Shown here piece after piece: positions 44,627 to 57,537 of a stretch of 64,000 nucleotides of DNA. The notes beneath the pieces were generated by a model. The model was given only the letters and a program-made list of their open reading frames with translations, was not told where the DNA came from and made no database searches. The first letter of the stretch is position 1, and every line of letters begins with the position of its first letter. Position numbers and translations under genes: made by a program. Origin of the DNA: Mangifera indica (Eukaryota > Streptophyta > Magnoliopsida > Sapindales > Anacardiaceae); contig NC_058137.1 in the NCBI RefSeq assembly GCF_011075055.1, forward strand, positions 13,067,463-13,131,462. Reading direction: 5' to 3'.

Positions 44627-45975
44627 TGAAACACGTTATTGACATAAAATAATCAAAGAGATGGTGAATAGGATTTATGAAAAACTAAATCACAAATTAA
44701 AGAGCAAGCAAAATAATTATAACTTTGATAAGCACAAAACACGAGAGATAAGGATAAAAATGTTTGAGATTTATAGTGGTTTGGAGCTTTTACAATCTAA
44801 GCCTCTTACATTCACTTTTTTAAGCAATTATTTTGAAGTTCCACTATAAAGAAGAATAATATTTACATTAGTTATTTAATATTATGCCCAAGTATAACAG
44901 TTGAATCAAGATTTCACCCACAAAGTGATTGAATACAAGAGTTTGTGTGTATAATATCTTTACAAGGTTGATTACAACAAGTTTAGAGTAATGAACCTCT
45001 CAAGAGTATGAATTTAGAGCTCAATGAGAGAGTATAGAAGGTTTTTCAAGAAAGCAAAGTGTATAGCGTCATTGTGTATATTCTCTAATATTTTCCAACT
45101 CAAAATGTCTTGTTTGTATAGGCCTCAAGGGCTGGAAATGATGAAATAGTTGTTGAACAACTTGAAGTAGTCATTCACATTTGAAAATGAAGTTTTTCTT
45201 GTGAAATACACACACGAATAAGCATTCATTACAGGTGCATGGTCATCCTTGACCATAAAATCTATTTTTAAGACAAAGTCAACCTCAATAAACACCTCTA
45301 AAGGTTGGCTATTAACTTGAGCCATTCAAATGCATGATTGTTCATTGTGTTATATGAAGAATCATGTTAAAATTCTAGACCATGTGACACCTTGCATGAA
45401 TAGTTGTATGCACGAGTGAAAATTGGCTTACATACAAATGTGCATATACCTTGAATGGTTGTAGATAGAATGTTGACTTATCTGATATTTAATGTGCACA
45501 AGGATGCATAGATTGGCCATGATTAATACCTCTCGCTCATCAGCTTTTCTTAGAACCATGAATAGTTTTGTGTGATTTTCATGTACGATCGTTCATAAAA
45601 AATTGACTAATACCCATGTTGACTTTATTTAAACATGAATGAGGTCACTTATGCATGGGAAGACTTGTTCGTTAATGGCTTCATATAAGTCCTGCACAAT
45701 TGTGCATCTTAAGTGAACGGTTTTGCATTACATATTTGAAAAGTGCAAATAAATTAGAAGCCAAAACGGTCAATGGTTATAGACCATTCTTTTTAACCAA
45801 CAAGTCAAAATAACAATAGAAACAACCATTCGTCTAAGGTGCATGGTTGAGCATCTACTTGTGTCTTGCATATTTCAACTTTAGTCTAAACTAGTCATGA
45901 CCTAAGTCATGCCTTGGACAAATTAATACATTTCAACTTGTTTTTGTATTCGTCAAAACATTTTGGAATCCAACA
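44627..45975 (-). repeat. Probable solo SIRE-like LTR
   Basis: On the - strand it starts TGTTGGATTCCAAAATG, similar to the element D LTR start. It contains the block at 44775-44960 (TAGTGGTTTGGAGC, GAAGTTCCACTAT, GATTTCACCCAC) that aligns with 34020-34190. Flanks are CAATA (44622-44626) and CAATG (45976-45980), a 5-bp duplication with one mismatch. No gag or pol adjoins it. The far end is less certain than the start. Confidence 0.6.
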
Positions 45976-46389
45976 CAATGTTTGGTAATTTGCCAATGAA
46001 GAATTTTGGCATCCCCAAACTCACACATGTTAAACGCAAAGCATAGTATTTGCAAATTGCACATTGAACTAGTTTACCACTAATATTTTCTTAAAATTTA
46101 TTGAAATGCTTTCACACCATCAATTTTTGCTTTCTTTTTTTTGTGGTGGCGCATGTGACAGAGTTTCTTCATTGAAATATTGATTTTCTTTTTATCAAAA
46201 TAATAAAAAAATTAAATTCATTTGAATTAGAATCCATTTTGATATGAATTTGAAAAATGAAATATAATAATTGATAAAATATTAAAAAGAGATGAATCAA
46301 AATAATTTGGAAAATTGAAAGTAGATTGAGAAATTAAAATAAAAAAGAAAATTATGGAATCCTTGATTTTTAGAGGCTTGTGGCAAGCT

Positions 46390-47660
46390 TATCTCACCTG
46401 GTCTTTGGTGTTTGCACCATATAGTCTTCCTTGATTCTATATCCTATGATTTTAGGCTTCAACCAAAATCACAAACTAGATAAAATTAAATTAAATATTT
46501 CTCCTATCACATGCAATCAAGTTGACTGGGTTTGAGTTTATCTAATTGGATAAATTGAATTTCATACTTTCTTACATACAACCTCAACTGTCAAGATTAT
46601 TTTACTTAGGTTCCTAAGTATCATAAAATGTACTTTTAGGTCCAAAGTCTATTCTAAGGCTGTAAATCATCTATCTAGAATCCATATCAAATCTAACTTG
46701 GTTAATCCTACGCCTCCAAAGTTCAATCAACTTCTTTTGTGTTTGACCCATAGGCTCTCTACTAAGTTGGTAGTGATCAAACTTATATTGGCTTTTTGAT
46801 ATAGGAACTATCTAGACGTAGGCTAAGATTGATTTCTAACAAGACATCATGACCATTCGATTGGTGGAGGGTTAACATTTGACTTCTTAACGTATTAGTA
46901 ATATGACTACTTGTACAATTTAATATTTTTATCATATGATATTTTTTCAAGGCTAAGACATAGAAAAAGTGTTTCTTTTAGTAATCCTTGATTTACATAG
47001 ATTGACTTCTATTAATGACTAGATAATATCAGATTGAACAACAACTCAATCTCACTGTGACCATATGTTTAATTTGTTGTTGTCATTCTTAAAAATACCC
47101 AACTAAGATATCAACTCCTATGCTTGAGAGTGATGAATCTTCTATTGATCCATTATAGTCTTCATATAGATCTCGATATGGCCAATCACCACCTTTTTGA
47201 CAATGCTCTAATAGAACTATATTAGATCAGTGTCAAATTATGTTGATCATTGCACAAGATGATTTGATAACCTTGAGTCTAAGGATCACATGTATTTTTG
47301 TTCACGAAGAGGATATACTTTATAAACACAAAAACAATCATCCATATGGACTTCTCTTGGTAGGTCTGTTCAGTGAACACATTTACAACGTGCATCGATG
47401 TGTTGTACCAAATTGTTAATAAACAACTTTTACACATAAGAATTGTCATCATTTTTTGATGAGATCGTTTAACATCATGATAACTCTATCACTATTACTC
47501 GTACCCTTAGTTATGGTAATATTAGAGTTACGAATGCTTTAAGAACACCCACCTAATGTGTACATAAGATTCTCACAATCAAGTGTCATACATTGATCCT
47601 CTTGTTATGGTTCAACTATTCTTAGGACATTTGTCTAAACATATATTAATATGTTTTATT
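46390..47660 (-). repeat. Diverged LTR fragment of the A/B copia family
   Basis: On the - strand the stretch 47640-46800 aligns by eye with 14740-15480 and the inverse of 26200-26830. Shared landmarks are the GTGAGAATCTTATG start, a GATAGAGTTATCATGATGTT passage, GACACTGATCTAATAT and ACTAAAAGAAACAC. Both true ends are unclear. The gap before it (45976-46389) is AT-rich and without features. Confidence 0.62.
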
Positions 47661-49825
47661 TACAAAAAATACCATAGAAAATTACAAATATGAACTTTAT
47701 TAATGAACTTGTACATTATTTGTACAAATAATTTTATTTTATATATATAAGAGGTTGTAGCAAACACTATACCATAGGTAATGATACTATTGGAGCAAGC
47801 ACAAACACTATAAGACAAGTAATCACGATTAACACAATCGCTATACAACATTTGGCAAACTGAGAGATCTCTATTAGATAAATTGCTATATGAGAACAAT
47901 TAGCCTATCTAGATTTGCAAATCATTCTAGATTATTAGTTGGTAGAATGGAAAGAATTAGGTAATGTGTGTACTGGTCGATTTAGTATTGTTTAAAATTT
48001 TTTTAAATCAATTTGAAAAAACCGGTTAGGTAGTTTGAGTAAAGAGGCATTTTAGTAATCTTAAATGTTATGTTGTGAAAAGTAAACAAATAAAAGATTT
48101 TTGTATTAAAACAATAAAAATTAAATGGGGTAGATCGTTATCTCGCATGCTGTCCACCAAAGCATGATGCGTGGCGAAGCTTATAGAGGAAGGAAGGGTT
48201 TTTGGCGAGTTGTAACTAATTTGTCGGTGACTTGTTTTTGATGGATGGTGTGGCAAAAAAAAAAAAAGAGGATATGTGGAAGCAACAAGAAAAACATGTC
48301 GATTTAAAAATGAAGAGGCGGTTTATTTCGCCAAACTCAAACGCAACACCTGCAGGAAAATTTAATACGCAATGATTTTTCAAAATCAATGGCTCATATT
48401 GTTTAGATAGAAATCAACAACCATAGAGAATTTCATAATCAATAAGCTGATCAAATTTGGACACATGCAAGGGTGTTTTTGTCATTTAATGGGGTTTTGA
48501 ATAAATATCGACGAAAAAAGAATTTTTTATTCTTTGGAGAGCGAACGAAAAAATGACACATGGCCTACTAATTTCAAATGAATTTTGAACAAAAGAAAGA
48601 GAACAAAGGTTTCATTTCGTTCTCAAACAATTGGGTTATCTTATGTGTTTCCTCTCTAAAATTTGAGCGTTTTCTAAGTTCCAAAAATAGACAACAGTAA
48701 ACAACAACTGCAAAACGACAATGATGACACTAACAACAATGTCTTCAAGGGTGAATGAAGTAATTTTTCTACCAACGACAATGTGAAGGATTTTCTGTTG
48801 CTGGCTTTAAACCTATGGCATCTGCTTTGTGGATAGTGGTTTTTCATGTTGTTTGAAGTAGCAACGATGATGAAGAATACACTAACCAAGGGTTGTAGAA
48901 GATCTTTGGCCTTGAGGTTTGATCTGTCCTTATTTTGTGCATATTGTTTCAACATTATATCATTTAAGATTGTTTGTTCTATCGATAAAAAAGTTAAATG
49001 TGTTGGTGTTTGTTGACGTTAATAGATGTTTTTATAAGTTCTCTACTATGTTGGTAAAAGGTTAATGCTAGGCTAATGTATTTTACATATATAGTAGGGC
49101 TAACAAATCTACATATGGACTTTGGATGCTATCACGCATACTGTTGCTACAATACTTACGGTTTGTTTTTATTCACCGTATTTGTTAATTATTATGTAGC
49201 TTCACATGAAAAAAAGTGTAGTTTGTGATGGGTTTTTAAGGTTTATTGTGTATGTGCAGTTTTTATGTGTACTAATGGATTTGATATTTTTAATTAACCG
49301 TTGATTGTAAATAAAACTTTTGATTAGGGTTTCTTTGCTATTGAATATGCTTATATGAATAATATGATTGAATATGAATTAAACATGCTTACATGCTTGT
49401 TGTTATATGGTAATACGTATAATATATGAATATTGCCTACTGTATCATATATTCATACTGTTTGTATGTGTTACATATGTGCATAATGTATTACACACTT
49501 TCATGCTATGTATAACATGCTTACTGAAATGTTTTTTATACTTGAATATGATTGAATATGAAATGAATATCCATTATTTGGTATATTGGCTAGACATCTA
49601 AAAGTGTAGTGTTACTAGAGCGATAGGAAGGGGTAATACCTTCAAGTCTGTTGGTTCAACAATGCCCCATACCAATAATGTTTGGATAATAAATCACATT
49701 AATATTGTTTAAATTGTCTGACAAGATGTGTTTGGATACATTCACCTGATACAATTTCATTTAATTAGAGATATGTCACACATAAGATGTTGCCTACGAT
49801 TCGATTTAATTATGATTTGATGTTT
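47661..49825. other. Unassigned intergenic DNA
   Basis: No gene is supported. It is AT-rich with scattered short open frames. It could include the non-coding 5' end of a Mutator-like element continuing at 49826, but no terminal inverted repeat is evident. Confidence 0.4.
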
Positions 49826-50640
49826 GTGATATTCAGTGTGAAAGTAACAATGTTGATCCATATGAGTATAACTACATTGTCTTCATTAAAGACATGAAAA
49901 AATGTATAATCAATGAAAATGAAGTAGTAGAGTTGTATTTGGATGAGAAAATAAAGATTGAGGCAAAAAAGCCTAATGGGGTGGGGAGATATTTCATAAA
50001 CAGAGATGAAGATATATGCCATATGTTTGAAGAGTATACTAAAGTCGGGGTGAAAATATTGACATGTTTGTGAAATTCCTTCTAATTGTGATAGTTAGAA
50101 ATATGACCCTTCTACCACTTGAACATTAACCTGTACAACCCTTACAATAACCATTCTAACCTAAATAGTAGCTTGTCTAACCACCATAACCCTTACACCA
50201 ACCTACACAATCCTTACAATAGCCTCCCCAACCTAAACAATAACTTACCTAACCATCATAACCCTCACATCAAACTACTTACACCAACCTACACAATCCT
50301 TACAATAGCCTCCCCAACCTGAACAATAACTTACCTAACCATCATAACCCTCACATCAAACTACACAACCCTTACAATAACCTCCCTAACTTGAATAGTG
50401 GCTTGCCCAACCACTACAACCCTTACACCAACCTACACAACTCTTACAATAGTCTCCCTAACAACCATTTGACTAAAGTAATGGATCTTATGAGTATGAG
50501 GTAGAAATGTCTAATATTGAATGTAATGATGATGATTGTCATTGGAGCGATGCCTCCCATGAAGAAACACAGTTTAATGATGTTGATGATGATGTGGAAA
50601 ATATAAATAAAAATAGAGCTACAGAAAATGTAGACAATAG
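49826..50640 (+). pseudogene. Possible Mutator-like transposase N-terminal remnant
   Basis: From ~49840 an open reading includes NNVDPYEYNYIVFIKDM, then NENEVVELYLDEKIKIEA, NRDEDICHMFEEYTKVG, ending at a stop near 50070. The Asn/Pro/Tyr-rich minisatellite (50131-50480) follows. A second open piece (50485-50640) reads YEVEMSNIECNDDDCHWSD with an acidic continuation. An N-terminal beta-rich domain followed by a variable linker and an acidic CHWSD-like segment is reminiscent of plant MULE proteins before their catalytic domain. No catalytic DDE region or zinc finger follows, because gypsy element G begins. The assignment is tentative. Confidence 0.33.
50131..50480. repeat. 72-bp minisatellite, about five copies
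   Basis: CTACACAACCCTTACAATA-like starts lie at 50131, 50203, 50289, 50361 and 50433. Spacings are 72, 86, 72 and 72, so one unit carries 14 extra bases. In one frame the units encode Asn-Pro-Tyr/His-rich peptides. The 14-base insertion breaks that frame. Confidence 0.88.
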
Positions 50641-52389
50641 AAATTGTTTACCTTAGAAAGTCTATTCCTTCCTAAAAAGTCCATCCTAAGGATCATGTCG
50701 AAGTCTGACATCTTAAACACTATCAAGTCCACGAGAAGTTATCTACCATGGATGTCAATAGTCTACTCTAACTGTAGGATCGAATGGCCTAAGAGGGGGG
50801 GTGAATTAGACAATTTTAAAACAATCTTTACCAAATTTGAGAATTAAAGCAATTTATTCAAATCAATGAATGTTGCCTATTTTTAATTCAATTTATGAAA
50901 ATAACTAAAATATTCCAAATAATCAATACAATCAAAATAACATAACATAAGAGAGTTTAAGGGAAGAGAAAATCAAACACGCGATGTATAGTGGTTCGAC
51001 TCAACTCGGCCTACGTCCACTCCTCCAAGTTTTCTCCTTTGGAGTATTCCACTAATCCTTGGTTGACCTAAACCTCAACCAAGCTTTTCTTCACAACCAA
51101 AATAGCTTCCAAGGTGCTATTAACCTTTACAAATGTTAAAACTCAATTTCTCTCACAAGAAATTTTCTAATCTCTCCAAGAGTGACTCTTTTATAGCACG
51201 AATTTTAGTACAAAATTGAAATATGATCCCTCTCAAGAGTGTATATGAAAGTTAAAGCTTAGTACAACCCAATACAAATGAAATTACAAAGTGTATGAGT
51301 AAGGGTTTTGATTAGAGAGAAGAATTTGCAAGTAAATAGCTCAAAACTAATTTGCTCTCAAATATGTGAAAGTTTTTGGTGGCAAAAAGTTATTTTCGAA
51401 TGAATTTGATTGGGTTTATATAGGAGAAAATAAGGAAAGTTACCGTTGTGCATAAAGAATAGTCGTTTTAGTTTTCCAGAAAACGCACAATTCGGTCGAC
51501 CAGATGTAATTTGGTCAACTGGATGTGACATCGCACTTTCATGGAGCTTACGTGGCACTAGCCATTGGAAAATTCAAACAAAAATTCGGTCGACCGAATT
51601 TAATTCGGTTGACCAAATTTCTGGAAGCCAAAATACATGGCTTTTGGACAATTCAGAAGCTGATTCGGTCGGTCAAATTTGGTCGACCAAATTTTATTAT
51701 TTTTACCCCCTAATTTTTAAAACTCACAATTTGACCCCTAAAACTTTGAAAAGTGACAATTTAACCCATTTTTGAAAATTCTTTCAAAACCAACTTTAAG
51801 ATATGAAAATATAGTTCACAAAAATTCATCATTTTAAAAGAATTAATAAACTTTAGTGACAAAATGGCTTAACCCAATAAGTTTGAAAAATGACATTTTA
51901 ACCCAAAATGTGAAAAATATAAAAAGGAATTTTCAAGTGAGCTATCCTATGCAAATAAATATTCTAATCAAAACGAATGCTCCAAATTACAAACATGTCT
52001 ACCTAAACTTGAGTTTTACTTCAAATTTTCAAGAATTCTTTAATTGAGTCTTCTCTTTCATTTCCATCTTGAAACTCCTTCAAGTGCATTGAATCAATTC
52101 TTACAATCTAAGCTCATACTCAAGTAAAATCATTACTTAATATGCTAAGGGATATATTAGTCTGTTATCATCAAAATAAGAGTATAATGACTCCTTGAGT
52201 CAACACTAACATTATATCCTCACTTATTACTGTTCCCCTATCTAGTAAATCTATTTTAACCCTTAAACTAGTTATACCCCAAGTCTGGCTACCAAACTCT
52301 TAGCTACTAAACAATATATAACACTACTATCAATTAAAATGTAAATAAGGGTATTAAGGAAAGAAATCTAACTAGTGACTACTTGGTTG
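50640..52389 (-). pseudogene. Protease of gypsy element G, split by a solo LTR
   Basis: The N-terminal part (52350-52300) reads LIDSSVIYCLVAKSL, in which D-S-S replaces the D-S/T-G triad. After the solo LTR, the C-terminal part reads VFKMSDFDMILRMDFLGRN near 50725-50670, matching the DMxxFDVILGMDWL motif of gypsy proteases. The rest of pol is absent beyond 50640. Confidence 0.72.
50773..52205 (-). repeat. Solo SIRE-like LTR inside gypsy element G
   Basis: On the - strand it starts TGTTGACTCAAGGAGTC and ends CGATCCTACA. Exact 5-bp duplication CTAAC at 50768-50772 and 52206-52210. The block at 50985-51070 (TAGTGGTTCGACTC, TCCACTCCTCCAAG) is shared with the element D LTR. It was formed by recombination between two LTRs after insertion (established mechanism). 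A run GGTCGACC/TTCGGTCGACC recurs around 51490-51690. Confidence 0.9.
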
Positions 52390-53494
52390 GCATTTGTTGG
52401 CCTTTGAGTGATAGTGAAGACTTTGGCAGTGGCTTTACTAATTGGTTGCTCAATTTGGGTTAGGGCTATTAGACATAATCTAGCCATATGTCTTAGTTGA
52501 CAATAGTCGTAGCAAAATGCTTGTCCTATCAAACATTCACTCTTATGATGTTTGCCACACCTTTGGTAGGTTAGAATCTCTAGAACTCTTTGTTTCTAAT
52601 TACTCTTTCAACCCTTATTGTTACCTCTGGCCTGAAAGGATCTTTTCCTCTTTTCCTTTAAGGAAAAACCTTTTTAGATGGGACGTTGCTACTATTCACC
52701 TATTGTAATGGCACTAGCATTAGAACTAGAGATAATAAGGGCACTGTCTTGGTGAAACTCTGACCATACATCCTTCTAATAAAGACCTCTGCCCTCAATA
52801 CTTTACTTAGAGCCTCATCATATGTCTCGGATGGTTGTGCTAATATCATGACATCACAAGATATAGCTGGATAAAGTCTATAGACTAATTTCTTTATTCA
52901 TACCCTTTCAGTGTTGTCTATTTCTATGGCATACCTCACCAAATGGTTAAATTTGGTTGAGTACTCTTTTATTGTGTCTATTCCCTAGGTCAATGTGAGG
53001 AATTCCTAAGCTCTTTACAAGTCACATATGTTCCTCTATATTTTGCCTCAAATTTTCTCTTAAACTTTAGGAAGTATATGACATATCTAAAGCTCTACTA
53101 ATTAGTCATGTTGAATAGGGCCATAACATTCTCCACTAACTTAAGCCACTCTTTAGCTGTGATCGGATTCTTAGCACCATCAAATGTTTTAGGCTAATGT
53201 ATGTTTGGCAAGTTAAAGATGAGATACAACTGGGTCTTAATTAAGGTTACTACTGCTAGTATTATAGGTGTTGATGTCACCTCTATTGATTTTTGTGCCT
53301 GAGGTGGGGTATTGATGCTAACTTTTTAACCTAGCTAGAACACTTCCTTGTTCCTTAAACAACTCAGTAAAGATGTTCCTGACATCTTGCGTACTTAAAA
53401 TTAAATGGAGAGCTAGGGCTGCTACCCCTTTACTCTGGGTCCTTTGTGGATTCTCAATCTGTGCATTTCTAGTGTTTGTTCTGGTTCTCCTCAT
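52390..53494 (-). pseudogene. gag of gypsy element G, inactive
   Basis: The ATG at 53494 begins MRRTRTNTRNAQIENPQ, an Arg-rich start like that of chromovirus gag. The gag core is degraded but shows FRYVIYFLKFKRKFEAKY near 53100-53050. A zinc knuckle near 52515-52470 reads CYDYCQLRHMARLC, with one residue too many between the first two Cys. Stops are frequent. The protease follows. Confidence 0.7.
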
Positions 53495-53700
53495 TTTTCT
53501 GAAAACTCAATTTATTAGTCTCCATAATAAATTTGGCAGGTATATGTAATTATACTCATAGTGATCGACTATATACGCGGTCAACGTGGTGTGAGGGGCT
53601 TATATTCCTACTTACTAGACTATATTATTGTTTTCATAAAACATCTTTTATTTTCAAAAACATCCTTTTGGGTTTCCAAAACCATACTTTGATACCAACT

Positions 53701-55414
53701 TGTAACATCCCCCTCTAGAAGTATTGCACTCAGAAGAAAAGTGTTACTAGATTAACTATTAGATCATATCATTTAATAAAATTCATAAAATATAATAAAT
53801 ATTTGAGTAAACCTTCTTTATTAAAACTGTTAAAAATGTACTAAAATAACTTCATAAAAACACTAGTTTGGAAAGCATACTAAAAAATGTTTATTAAACC
53901 TAAATCATTAAAAATATATCATCTAACATAACAATTAGAATAAAATTGAATGTAAATGAGAATTTGGAGAATGATGAAAATGCCTTCTAGCTCATGCACT
54001 TTGACCGCCACACATCCCATAACTGTTATAATCATTTATACCTACACACATAAAGATAAGGAGATGACTGATAAAAACTCAAAAAGTTGGAGAATCTAAC
54101 TGATATGTAATCTTTGAAATTCTCCAAAATGCCCTTGATCCTAACTCTATCATATGGAGTTGGCATCAAACTTCTTATTGAATGATGATGGGTCCTCGTA
54201 ACTAAATAGATGCTTATATTTTATTTGTAGGATTAATTAGGCTATTTATCATATCTTCATGCCATACTACATCCTAGCTTGGTCACTAAGGAACCACTCC
54301 CATAGGTTCTAATCTAGTACGATAATACTAATTATGGTGGAAGCATCTAAAACTAAAAGCTAAATGCAACTAAGCCAATCAATTTGAATCGAATACAAAG
54401 ATTCAATACCTTGGCCATGTGAGTTATTACTTCCCACTTAGTTTTACTTTATCCAAGATTTACTACGAGTATTATCCTCCTATGGGTTCAGCATTAGGAA
54501 TAATTTCTTGTGGTACCCCATCATAAGGATCATATAATGATAAGTATGCTTTAACTTCCACCTATTATTGGTTTGTGCCTTTAAATACTTTCATTGTTGG
54601 CAAATGAGGTACTATTACTGTGTACCATAGGGCTTAGTTTATCTTTAGGGATGACCTTTCTCTTTCTAGCCTAGTTTCTTAGCCAAATTCTTTTTATGCC
54701 ATATACACACAGACGTGTGCATTGCTTACACACAGGCGTGTGCCTAGTTACTATTCACATAAAACTTTTACTTAAACATTACTATTCATAAACATATAGT
54801 TGTGTATCACTTAGGGATATAGTTGTGTGTCTTTTAGTTGTTTGCTTACTACTCTTGCCTAATTTCATCTTAACTATGCCTTTTCACAAGGGTAATTCGA
54901 TAAATTTTCATCTTATTTGACTGTGCTAAGGCTACTTACATAATGCTAACATTTAATAAATGACTAGTATTCGATAGACAATGTCTAGTGGTCATCGAAA
55001 CATGACTAGAAATTTGGGACTCATGCACACAGGCTTGTGTCCCATACCATATGACCAGTCGAGAACCCTAATTTTGTTGTTCAAGCTTGGTTTCATGCAT
55101 TCACATACTTGGTCTAACATGGTTTGCCTCTTAAGTAACAAAGATCTCATACATAATCACTCATTACACAACATATATCAAGAAAACCAATCTTTCTAAT
55201 GAACTTCATTGAGTTGAATGTATATCATCATGTAAACTACCTCTTAAGCATATGATCATTATAACCAGATGAGCATAACAAGTTTAACTTGTATAAAATC
55301 AATTTAATCCCCTTTTCTTGCACCATGACAATCGACAACATCTAAACAACTAATATAACAATTATTATGTGTGATAGATCTTAACATTGTCGAATTTAGG
55401 CACTTATACATGCA

Positions 55415-55479
<65 letters not shown>

Positions 55480-56016
55480 CGAATCATCACCCAATTAAGA
55501 ATTATGTCACAATGCATCAAGAATCAATTATTAATTCAAGGAAAATAAAATCTTGAGCAAGAAAGAAGCCCTAATTACCTTGTTCTTGTAAGATTGTTGT
55601 GCACGAGCAACCCTTATTCTCTTTAGTGTTGATGGTGATTGATTTGCCAAGGAACTTCGTCAGAACTACCACCAAGAAGCTGAATGATTAGACTCTTAAT
55701 ACCATTTTTTCCTAGGGTTTTTGTGCACTAGAGTTTTTTAGAACTTTTCCCCCAAAAGCACTATGACGAACCTTTTATAAATTGATTATGCGCTCTAGAC
55801 ACACGGGTGTGTGTCGAGGTGTACGAGCGTGTGTTACTTAAATTTTTAAATAAACACTTAATCAACTTATCCAACTTACATGGCAAGGACACACGTGTTG
55901 TGACCTCTCCCATACATGATTGTGTGCTACCCATAATATAAAGTTTGACTTTTCAACTCATGCCAACTCACATAAAAGAGTAAATTACCCTTGAGACGTA
56001 TTTTGTGGTTGTTACA
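53701..56016 (-). repeat. LTR of gypsy element G
   Basis: On the - strand it starts TGTAACAACCACAAAA and ends GGGGATGTTACA, followed by AGTTGGTATCAAAG, the primer site. Its last ~400 bases resemble 17560-17951. CACACGGGTGTGTG and ACACAGACGTGTGC words lie at 54705-54740 and 55798-55835. A microsatellite (55420-55479) lies inside. Length ~2.3 kb. Confidence 0.82.
55420..55479. repeat. (AT)n microsatellite within the gypsy LTR
   Basis: About 30 AT dinucleotides in a row. The Ile-Tyr open frame across it is an artefact. Confidence 0.96.
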
Positions 56017-57537
56017 GTAATAGATTATACTTGCTCGGGTTTGGCTAAAATAAAGGGGCTTGGGCCATGTCTCAAGTTGATCCACCCCCTTTGACACCTC
56101 TGAATTATAGGTTGCAAAGTAGAGGATTTTATTATGTAGTGGTGGGTGCCCAATATTTGTAGAAAGAGCATTGCAATGTTTATATATGCTTAAGTATATA
56201 ATTAAGTACATAGATAATATGTTATCATATGATTTGATGTTATTTTATTGTTAATTCAAAATTACTCAATTACATGAAGATAGATAATCAATGTATCTAA
56301 TTGTATACTTAAAAATATATACACATAATTTTTTCATTATAGAAAAAAAAGTTATTACTATGATTGGCATTTATTATAACTTTGTAGTTACCAAAAAGCA
56401 CTTAACTCCTAAATCATATAGAAAATTGTACTGTATTTTTTAACATCGAAGCCCTTGGAGCATTAAACATCAACATAAAAGCCTTTGTGAAGCTACTATG
56501 TGTATATTTAAAAAAGAATACAATTTCTAATTTGATTTGATTTAAAAATCAACCAAATTGTAACTTAAATTGTAAATTGTTTTTCAAAAAAAAAATCAAT
56601 CCAAATCAAACTACACTGTAATTTTCAAGCATTTTTATCTGATTTTATGATTTGAAGTGAATTACACACATACCTTGAGAATTAGGGAAGAAGTGATTTT
56701 TTTAGTCAAACACATGGAATTAGCTAATCCAACAATGAAATGATGTTGTGGTGGTAGTGACTAAGATGATGAGTGAGGGTTTAGGATTGATGGTGAAAAC
56801 TAATTAACGATGGCAATGATGGTGAGGATTAATAAGATGATTGGTGAGAACCAATCAATGGTGGTGTTTGGCCAAACTATGTGATGGTGAGAATCAATCA
56901 TGGTGGTGACTAATGAAACAATGTCGGTGATGATGGTGGTGAAGATAAGAGAAATAGGAAAGGAGATGAAGATGAAGAAGAAGAAATGAAAAAGAAAAAG
57001 AAAAAGAAAAGAATTATTTTTAATATTTAAAATTAAATTAGGGTATTTTTGTAATTTAAATAAAAAATAAGGATAGTTTAGTAATTAATATTTATAATAA
57101 GTATTAAGGCAGTTTCATAAGTTTATTATAAAGACAAACAAATAATTTATAGTGAAACTAGATAGAATTGATGGACAAGCAAAAAAAAAATAAAACAAAA
57201 TTTTCAAACTTAAAAGGTGAAAATGATCATTTTATCAAAGTTTGGTTGGACAATGTGCACTTGGCCTTTGATACCAACTTTAAAATAATACTGAGAAGAC
57301 AATATTAAATTAAAAAAAGGTAAAAAAATGTAATAATAAAAAAAGAAATTAAATTAGTTGTCCTAAATATTAGGGTTCTAAACGAAATTGCCCAATTTCT
57401 TTTTGATAAAGCAAAAATGCCCCCATTAACATGAAATGACCAAAATACCCTCATATATAAACAAAACCTAGTCAAATTCTCACTCATTTTTCCCTTGAAT
57501 TCACTATTCCAAAATTTGAAGAAAACCTAAGGCTTCC
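56017..57537. other. Intergenic DNA with GATGGTGA-rich and GA-rich tracts
   Basis: No gene is supported. 56740-56955 is rich in loosely repeated GATGGTGA/TGGTGGT words, and 56960-57010 is a GAAGAAG/AAAAG purine tract. At ~57205-57272 the inverse strand reads GGCCAAGTGCACATTGTCC followed by AACCAAACTTTG, resembling the terminal repeats of the Mutator-type MITEs; its partner end was not found. Confidence 0.45.

Larger units (their letters stand above)
50640..56016 (-). mobile_element. Ty3/gypsy element G, 5' part only, split by a solo LTR
   Basis: On the - strand: LTR (56016-53701), primer-binding site (TGGTATCAAAGT, about 53696-53685), gag from 53494, zinc knuckle, protease. A solo copia LTR (52205-50773) interrupts the protease, whose reading continues at 50767-50640 with VFKMSDFDMILRMDFL. 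RT, RNase H, integrase and the 3' LTR are missing. The LTR ends (TGTAACAACC...GATGTTACA) and gag style fit chromovirus-type gypsy. Confidence 0.8.

Noticed and set aside
55371..55556. Ile-Tyr-rich open frame
   Set aside because: It is translation of the (AT)n microsatellite.
56740..57010. Possible Asp/Gly-rich coding region in the GATGGTGA tract
   Set aside because: Stops in all frames and no start; better explained as a low-complexity repeat.
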